A stretch of DNA of 64,000 nt from Neurospora tetraspora (taxonomy: Eukaryota > Ascomycota > Sordariomycetes > Sordariales > Sordariaceae), in assembly GCF_033439725.1 (NCBI RefSeq), contig NW_026944388.1:62001-126000 (forward strand), in the 5' to 3' direction. The notes under the pieces were generated by a model, which was not told the origin of the DNA, searched no databases, and saw nothing but the letters and a program-made list of their open reading frames with translations. Shown here one piece after another: positions 58,174-64,000 of the stretch (position 1 is the stretch's first letter; each line of letters starts with the position of its first letter). The translations under genes and the position numbers were made by a program.

Positions 58174-60906
58174 CTAGACGATGGAAATATCTTGTTTCTG
58201 TCCCTTGTGCAGCCACTGATGCTGAAGCTTATAGGCCTCTTTGAACTCATCATTGCTCATGTGTACACCATGTCCTGGTTCATCCATGTATCCGTAGTGA
58301 AAGATGCCAACTCTCTCAAACCTTCCACTTTCAGCGGATTGTTGGAGAACTATGGCTTGCACATGAGGCCCCCAAGGGTCTTGAAGTTCTTTCTCGAGCT
58401 TCTCTTTCAAGTACTTGTAGTGCTTATGCGTTTTGATTGCCTTCAGGCGCTCAGAACGTGTCCACGGTATGTCGGTGGCCATGGGAAGGAGGAAGAGCTG
58501 GAGTTTGTCTCGACGAGTATCGGCCTCGAATGCGGGCAAGAAGACATCGAACTGGACGTGACCGAAAATGAGTTCTTCCAATCCCTTAATATCACTCGTG
58601 AACAAGTATATAGACGGGTGAAGGCGTGGTTTAGGCGGAAGGGTGTCCAGTCTCGCCACGTCCGGGTCGGCCGGATCAACGGTCCATGTCTCAGGATTGA
58701 AGCCTATTGCAGTGGGAGCAGCCGCCCGTAGAGGTACCCTTGGGAGTCGTGAATCTCGCCAGCAAGGTGGCCGTTTGATGGTTGCCCATTCTTCCACAGA
58801 AGGCTGCCACCAATAGACAGGCTTCAAACGCCCATGGAAGGTCAACACTGCAGAGCGAAGGCCAATAATCTCCGAGCCTGGAGAGTCGTGTAGCGGTGTT
58901 AGATCCCACGATACAATATTTCCATGCCTCTCTGTATCTATGTCTCTTGCCTCCTTCTCATAAAGAGCGTTCCCATGGATATTTGCAGGACCGGCCATTG
59001 CAACCCACGACCAAGTTGGACCACAATAGCCCCCTCCTGGTCGAGGCCAGAGATACGAGGAGCCTCTTCCCCACAGAAGTGCCCGAGGCATCATGTCGGC
59101 CCAGAGTCCCGCGACATAGTCGCTCTTGTTACGAGACTGGAAGACCTGCGCCATGGCGGAAATAGCAGGAAGTCGATCGGTGTAAAAGCTTAGCTGCCGG
59201 AGTGTATATCGTTCTACGACGCGTGCCCATTGGCCCGACCGGGTTTCCACATCCTTCGAGATCCCCAACGCGGCTAGTTGGCCTATCAATTGCTTTTCGA
59301 TCTTCCCATACCATGACTCCCTTGCCTTCCCACCGGTCTTTCCAGGCCATTTCTTCTTGGCGTTGGCGTTGGCCTTACGCTGAGCTTCAGGATATTCCCA
59401 ACAGGCCAGCTCCTTTGCAACGACACCCATCGAGCTATGATCTTCGTCGGGTCCAGGTTTCTCCCAGCCATCAGTCCATTGAGGGCGTCCATGCCCTGGT
59501 GTGTCCTCAAACTCCTGGCACCACCATAGTGTTTGGACCGCCCCGAAGTCGATAATGCGCGGCGATAGCAACCTTTCTTGGAAGCACCACGCTCGTTGGC
59601 TGATGTAGCTGGCTTTCTTTGCTTTTGAGATGTCGCTTCGGCCCATATTCTCAAAGTCTTGCCTCGGGATCAAGAAGACGCAAGGTTCGCTCGCGGGCAG
59701 GTGACCGCGGAGACCAAATCCAGGGATATTTCCAATGGGGCGGTCTTGGAGAAATCCTTTTTGTACGGCTTCCGCCCGTGAGGCTACCAGCGTTACCAGA
59801 GCGCAGCTGTAGATCATGGACATCTTTCCTAACTCTCTACCCTTGTCCTCATCATCGTCCTGGATAATGCATAGTGCGTCGATCCAGAGGTATTTGATGC
59901 CGAGGGAAGTAGTAACTTGGATGGCGTCGCTGAGGGTCTGAGGGAGCTCCTCGGGTTTGATGCGCTCCAGGAGCTTAGTCCTCGTACTTTTGGTAAGCTT
60001 CAACGGCTGGTCTCCGCCCCAACAATATGATAAAGCAGCGAAGGGCTCGACATCGTCCTTCTCGCAAGTCTCACAAAGTCGAGCTTCTACCGATCCCCCG
60101 GGCGTTTTCGAGAGTTCTAGCAGCCTGGTTGGGACAAAGTCACTCGGCTTGGGGCACCTTCGATGCGTCTTGCGGCACATCTCGAGCCAATTTCGATATT
60201 GAGAAAGCGAATAAGGCGACGAGGGTGTCGGATTAACAGGCTGCAATGCTGGCCGGTGCATGTCACAGCCTAGGCAACCATCAGAAAGCCATGCCACATG
60301 ATATGTCCACAAGCTGAAAGTATGTAGCCTATCTGAACGATAGGTCGCCAGGTCGAAGATCATGATGGACATGGCGGATTCCGAAGATAAGTCGAGGAAC
60401 GGTCCCTTCTTGGCACCCAAGACTCTCGTGCCACCGATGTCCTCTCCGGCGTCAGCCATCCGGTTCAGCAGGTGGCGGCAGAACAAACAGCCTTGAGCGG
60501 CCCAGTTCTCTAGGTCAGGTGTGTCAACATCGAAGAAGGTGACTTCCTTCGTAAGAGTGCGGGCAAGCCCGAAAGGGTCTGGTGCCTGTCCTTCCTTAAC
60601 ACGCTCGAGGAACTTGGGGTTATCATCACCAAGTCGTCTCTCAATGAGCGCCCATCGGTCCCCAGGAAGGCCGGAAGGGTGATTTTTGTCTTCGGAGAAG
60701 TCCAGAGGGAATCCCTTCAAGCATAGCTCGCAAGAATGGTGTACATTGGCCCAAGGCTCCTCGCGTGTTGAGTTGGGCGAGCTAGACTGACGGGGAGTCA
60801 TTATGAGGTGTACTTTGACTCGGGAATGCCCTGTTGCTTGCTCTTGAGTATTCGACACAATGTAGAAAGAGCTTGAGTGATTGTTGCATTGCTCCAAGGT
60901 CATCAT
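58174..60906 (-). CDS. HET-domain protein (heterokaryon-incompatibility type)
   Basis: A single minus-strand exon of up to 910 residues; an internal ATG at 60,801 would give 875. The HET domain (PF06985 type) shows A-L-S-Y-C-W-G at residues 291-297, Y-L-W-I-D-A-L-C-I at 339-347 and R-A-W-C-F-Q-E-R-L-L-S-P-R at 438-450. The N-terminus has Cys pairs (C59/C62 and C140/C143) resembling a small metal-binding region. HET proteins mediate non-self recognition and cell death after hyphal fusion, or act as NLR-linked effectors; many are orphan. There is no NACHT or repeat domain here, so the partner is unknown. It ends 53 bp from the convergent FMO stop. The frame is intact. Confidence 0.92.
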   Translation of the reverse strand: MMTLEQCNNHSSSFYIVSNTQEQATGHSRVKVHLIMTPRQSSSPNSTREEPWANVHHSCELCLKGFPLDFSEDKNHPSGLPGDRWALIERRLGDDNPKFLERVKEGQAPDPFGLARTLTKEVTFFDVDTPDLENWAAQGCLFCRHLLNRMADAGEDIGGTRVLGAKKGPFLDLSSESAMSIMIFDLATYRSDRLHTFSLWTYHVAWLSDGCLGCDMHRPALQPVNPTPSSPYSLSQYRNWLEMCRKTHRRCPKPSDFVPTRLLELSKTPGGSVEARLCETCEKDDVEPFAALSYCWGGDQPLKLTKSTRTKLLERIKPEELPQTLSDAIQVTTSLGIKYLWIDALCIIQDDDEDKGRELGKMSMIYSCALVTLVASRAEAVQKGFLQDRPIGNIPGFGLRGHLPASEPCVFLIPRQDFENMGRSDISKAKKASYISQRAWCFQERLLSPRIIDFGAVQTLWWCQEFEDTPGHGRPQWTDGWEKPGPDEDHSSMGVVAKELACWEYPEAQRKANANAKKKWPGKTGGKARESWYGKIEKQLIGQLAALGISKDVETRSGQWARVVERYTLRQLSFYTDRLPAISAMAQVFQSRNKSDYVAGLWADMMPRALLWGRGSSYLWPRPGGGYCGPTWSWVAMAGPANIHGNALYEKEARDIDTERHGNIVSWDLTPLHDSPGSEIIGLRSAVLTFHGRLKPVYWWQPSVEEWATIKRPPCWRDSRLPRVPLRAAAPTAIGFNPETWTVDPADPDVARLDTLPPKPRLHPSIYLFTSDIKGLEELIFGHVQFDVFLPAFEADTRRDKLQLFLLPMATDIPWTRSERLKAIKTHKHYKYLKEKLEKELQDPWGPHVQAIVLQQSAESGRFERVGIFHYGYMDEPGHGVHMSNDEFKEAYKLQHQWLHKGQKQDISIV

Positions 60907-61625
60907 GAGGGGCGAAATAAGCTCTTGTGTGTTGGGAGCTCAGCTTGTCAGCTTGTTGGCGCGCGCCAATAGTGAGGCATCGTATTGATGCGACGCCATC
61001 TTGGCCTTGGCATCCTGGGGGCGCAGTTGGACAATGACCAATAATGTGATCAATTGACGCCATGTCGACCGCTTGTTGGGAGAAACCGTTAACTGAGTCG
61101 ATGATGATGATGACGATGTGTGCTGCCTGGACAATGTGGTTGGAAAATGAAAAGGGAAAGATCGAGGACCACCTCTGATTTCTCATGTGGACCGTGCACA
61201 CAACTGTGGAGGAAGGTGCAACCCCTGAAATCGAAGTTGACATTGGAAAGTGGGAAATCAAGTCAACAAAACAAAACAAAACTAACAAAGCAAACAAAGC
61301 CCATCCAGCTGCCACACGTCAACGGGTTCTCTCAAACGCGGGACAGTTCTCATCTTTTGTTCCTGTTATTGTTCAGAACTCGTTCATTTGCACACCAAGA
61401 AACCCACTTTCGCGAGAAAAAAAATCAGGCACCTCAGCAAAACGGTCATCGAGTCGCGGAACACTTAAAGGGCGGAAAGCAGCCTGCAAGTATCACTGTT
61501 CTTTCTTTTACCTGCTTCCCTTCTTCACCTTTTCCCCAGTTTCGATCTGAAACTCAAACCCCAATTTTCCTCAAGTCACCCCGACGCAAACCAAGATATT
61601 CATCAGAGCACCGACGCGACTCACC
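60907..61625. promoter_or_regulatory. Divergent promoter, HET gene and DUF2293 gene
   Basis: Holds a short GATGAT microsatellite near 61,098 and an ACAAA repeat at about 61,265-61,300. An open frame runs in from 61,120, but it overlaps the next gene in another phase and has no family match. Confidence 0.5.
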
Positions 61626-62666
61626 ATGGCAGGCGACGAAGACGAGCCAGAAGCGCGATTCCACGATCCCATGCCACCGGGATACGTCTTTGTTCCCAAG
61701 GGAGACGTGTACATCACCAAGAATTGTCGCAAGGAGACACATTCGGCCGGCCAGACCGTTTACGTGGTGGTTAACAAGCGTCGGAAACCGATCGGCCTTC
61801 GCTGTCCGGTCTCCATTGTCAAAGCCGTCCAAGAGTCAGAACAGGCTACAGCTGCGAAACGTGCAGAGGCTGTACAGAAGCGAGATGCAGCTATGGAAGG
61901 CGGCTTTGAAGAGGCACTGAAGAGACTGTACCCCAACACCCCCAAAGAGTCGATCCAGAAGATTGTGAGCCATGCGCTCAAGAAGCGGAGCAGGAGAGTA
62001 GGAAGAAGCGGGACCGTACAGCTGGATGACAAGGTGAAGCTGGCGGTGCGCGCGCATATCCGGCACGAGCACACGGAATATGAACAGCTACTGAGAAAGG
62101 GCAAGACTCGCGAGGGAGCCAGAAGAAAAGTCTACAGCAAGCTTAAGGAGGTTGCGAGACTGTGGGGAGGACGACCGGCGAAGAGTGCTGGGACAAAGCG
62201 AAAGGCCGAAGACGATGGGGACGAAGTAAGAATAACTCGGGAGGGGAGTAAAATGCGCAAGAGACAAAAGAAAGAGGAAGGAATCAAAACGGCAGCTACC
62301 GGTGCAAAGACCGCACGACTCAAGAGAGGAATGATAGAACGGAAGAAAGCCAGAAAAAGGATGACCCGTGAAGAGAGACAATTACTAGCTGAAGAAAGCA
62401 GGACATCAAAGGTATCTGGCCTACGGGTTCAGACTCGCCGTATGGCCAGGGAAGGAATCGAGCCTTTGGGAGGTACCGAGGAAGAACCGATAATCATTGA
62501 CGATAGCGACGGACAAGACGCTGTCTTTACTAGAGGCGAGGACACCGACTTTGACGACGGCAATGAGTCGGACTGGAGCAACTGGAGCGACATCAGCTTT
62601 GGCAATGCCACTGGGAAGAAGTCGCAGCAAAACGACCATCACTGGACGAAGCCATGCCGGAACTGA
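61626..62666 (+). CDS. DUF2293-domain protein, likely nuclear
   Basis: A single exon of 346 residues starting in a strong CACCATGG context. The N-terminus carries P-P-G-Y-V-F-V-P-K-G-D-V-Y-I-T, typical of fungal DUF2293 proteins. The DUF2293 domain covers about residues 95-182 (L-Y-P-N-T-P-x-E-S-I, then V-R-A-H-I-R-H-E-H-T-E-Y). Basic clusters (K-R-K near 191 and K-x-R-K-R-Q-K-K near 209-216) look like nuclear localisation signals. Residues 289-294 I-I-I-D-D-S are an acidic SUMO-interaction-like motif, followed by an acidic tail. The function is unknown. It appears to be a conserved housekeeping-type fungal gene and not part of the metabolic block. Confidence 0.85.
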   Translation: MAGDEDEPEARFHDPMPPGYVFVPKGDVYITKNCRKETHSAGQTVYVVVNKRRKPIGLRCPVSIVKAVQESEQATAAKRAEAVQKRDAAMEGGFEEALKRLYPNTPKESIQKIVSHALKKRSRRVGRSGTVQLDDKVKLAVRAHIRHEHTEYEQLLRKGKTREGARRKVYSKLKEVARLWGGRPAKSAGTKRKAEDDGDEVRITREGSKMRKRQKKEEGIKTAATGAKTARLKRGMIERKKARKRMTREERQLLAEESRTSKVSGLRVQTRRMAREGIEPLGGTEEEPIIIDDSDGQDAVFTRGEDTDFDDGNESDWSNWSDISFGNATGKKSQQNDHHWTKPCRN

Positions 62667-63465
62667 CGGTCCATGCTGAGTGGCTGCAGAGTGGCTTGCC
62701 AACGTAACAACATGCCAATAACTGCCACGAGAACGTCTGTATGCATGTTCCATGATGTCTGTAATATTTAAACCTGCGATCTGTGCCTGGGCTATGCTCG
62801 ATGGCATGAAGTCGTGCCACCAATATGGTGCCAAGCACGGCATCGGTTTGTAGTCAGCAGAAGCGAAGCGTCTTGCGCGAAGCGAACCCTGTTGGCTGGA
62901 CCAAGGCCTGGTATACTTGTACTCACGCCGATGTTCTGGCGCCGACAGTCCTGCTGTTGAAACCACACATTAGCCCAGCGTGTCCGACTGAGAATGGAAT
63001 AGCACGGTCTTGTTTGAGTAACATGTTGAGAAGACAAAGACATTGTGCGTCTGGCTGAAGAGACCCAGCCACTCCAGACTGCGAGAAAGCACGGGACGTC
63101 TAAAGAGCCGAGAGGCTGCATGTGCATTTGAAGCCCCAGATACCACCACCCCTTGCGTTTCCCAAGGGTTTTGCCAGCGGGTGTTATTGGACCATATATA
63201 GGTACCGGGACGGCGGGCTGCGGGACACGACCGCACTTCCCCATCCTGCACGTCTCGGACTCCGGAATGGGGACATTACATACGGCCCCCCGAAACCTTG
63301 GAAGACTGTGTAGCCATCGAGTAAGACGAACCTGGACGAGGTGCTGCGAGCTGCAAGGGAGACCACAATGAATGATAAGGCCTTCATGCCCATCTCTGGG
63401 GACCTGATCAGATCCTTTGTCTTCTCTGGCTCCTCTCGAAAGTCAGATCGAAATCACTGTCAACC
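62667..63465. promoter_or_regulatory. Intergenic, DUF2293 gene to scytalone dehydratase
   Basis: About 800 bp, no gene. TATATA at 63,195-63,200 lies about 266 bp before the dehydratase start and could be its TATA box. Confidence 0.45.
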
Positions 63466-64000
63466 ATGGCCAACGCAGCAAACCCCAAGACTCAGATCAC
63501 CTTTGAGGGTTCGTCCGTTCGTGTCCTCCAAGCTCCATGATGTTTGCTGACAAGAAGAACAGAGTACCTCGGCTGCACCGAAGCATGCTTCGAGTGGGCG
63601 GACAGCTATGACACCAAGGACTTTGACCGGTTGAGGAAGTGCATCGCTCCCACCTTGAGGGTAAGATGAGAGATCCCTCCAAGTTTGCAAAGTGGTGACT
63701 CTGGCTGATGATGTTCACCCGGGCTTAGATCGACTACCGTTCGTTCCTCAACAAGCTCTGGGAGGCCATGCCGGCCGAGGAGTTCATCAAGATGGTGTCG
63801 GACAAGAAGGTGATTGGCAACCCCCTCTTGCGGACGCAGCACTTTATGAGCGGCATCAGCAAGTGGGAGAAGGTGTCGGACACGGAGATCATCGGCTACC
63901 ACCAGCTCCGCGTGCCTCACCAGGTCTATACAGACTCGAGCTGCACCAAGGTTGCCGTCACCGGCCACGCCCACAGCCACAACACCCACTACTACAAGAA
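63466..64000 (+). CDS. SCD1: Scytalone dehydratase (DHN-melanin), 3' end outside window
   Basis: Exons 63,466-63,508, 63,563-63,660 and 63,729 onward, with introns of 54 and 68 bp in frame and CTGAC/CTGAT branch sites, give 137 complete residues before the window ends; the family is about 170-190 long. The enzyme dehydrates scytalone and vermelone in DHN-melanin synthesis. The active-site residues known from the Magnaporthe enzyme are present: Tyr30 and Asp31 in W-A-D-S-Y-D, Tyr50 in R-I-D-Y-R, His85 in R-T-Q-H-F, and the second His in V-P-H-Q (residue 111 here, one residue longer). The Ser/Asn pair follows in A-H-S-H-N. The gene name follows the usual fungal usage. The other melanin genes are not in the window. 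Confidence 0.95.

Noticed and set aside
58192-58731. 179-codon plus frame after the FMO gene
   Set aside because: Antisense to the HET gene C-terminus; no family.
61120-61920. 266-codon plus frame rich in Arg, Ser and Pro
   Set aside because: It overlaps the well-supported DUF2293 gene in another phase and shows no domain.
63606-63989. 127-codon minus-strand frame
   Set aside because: Antisense shadow of scytalone dehydratase exons and an intron.

Overview
The window looks like nuclear DNA of a filamentous ascomycete (Pezizomycotina, probably Sordariomycetes). The evidence is short introns of 54-73 bp with CTAAC/CTGAC-type branch sites, a HET-domain gene, a LaeA-like methyltransferase, a DHN-melanin scytalone dehydratase, and a long AT-rich tract whose retroelements carry dense C-to-T and G-to-A decay, typical of repeat-induced point mutation (RIP). 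The genus cannot be fixed from the sequence alone.

Positions 1-38,899 are a gene-free, AT-rich transposon graveyard. From left to right it holds: a minus-strand Ty3/gypsy fragment; a Tad-like LINE; a second gypsy fragment and LINE 5' fragment; LTR element A (10,283-17,687, minus strand); a gypsy integrase scrap; a TIR-element end; a Ty1/copia element whose 5' LTR is split by a hardly mutated 777-bp TIR transposon; a gypsy chromovirus split by LTR element B (24,244-31,682, with a perfect 5-bp target duplication); LINE, solo-LTR and MULE remnants; and a last gypsy element whose 3' LTR ends at about 38,899. Short open frames in this half are chance survivors of decayed elements, not genes.

From 38,900 the composition becomes balanced and gene-rich. 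In order: a 175-bp TA-flanked MITE; LaeA-like methyltransferase (+); tRNA-Pro(AGG) with intron (+); CorA-type Mg2+ transporter (+); aldehyde dehydrogenase broken by a one-base frameshift (+); secreted IgE-binding-protein-like gene (+); 5'-truncated and frameshifted O-methyltransferase pseudogene (+); intact O-methyltransferase (+); TauD-type dioxygenase (-), divergent from a Dal5/Liz1-type MFS permease (+); flavin monooxygenase (+); HET-domain gene (-); DUF2293 protein (+); and scytalone dehydratase (+), cut by the window end.

The block from 40.2 to 58.1 kb (methyltransferases, aldehyde dehydrogenase, dioxygenase, permease, FMO) resembles a partly decayed accessory-metabolism cluster at the edge of a repeat compartment. 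It has no visible polyketide synthase, NRPS or terpene synthase backbone. The TauD/MFS/FMO group could also be read as a sulfonate or organosulfur scavenging module. Both readings are inference from gene families and order.
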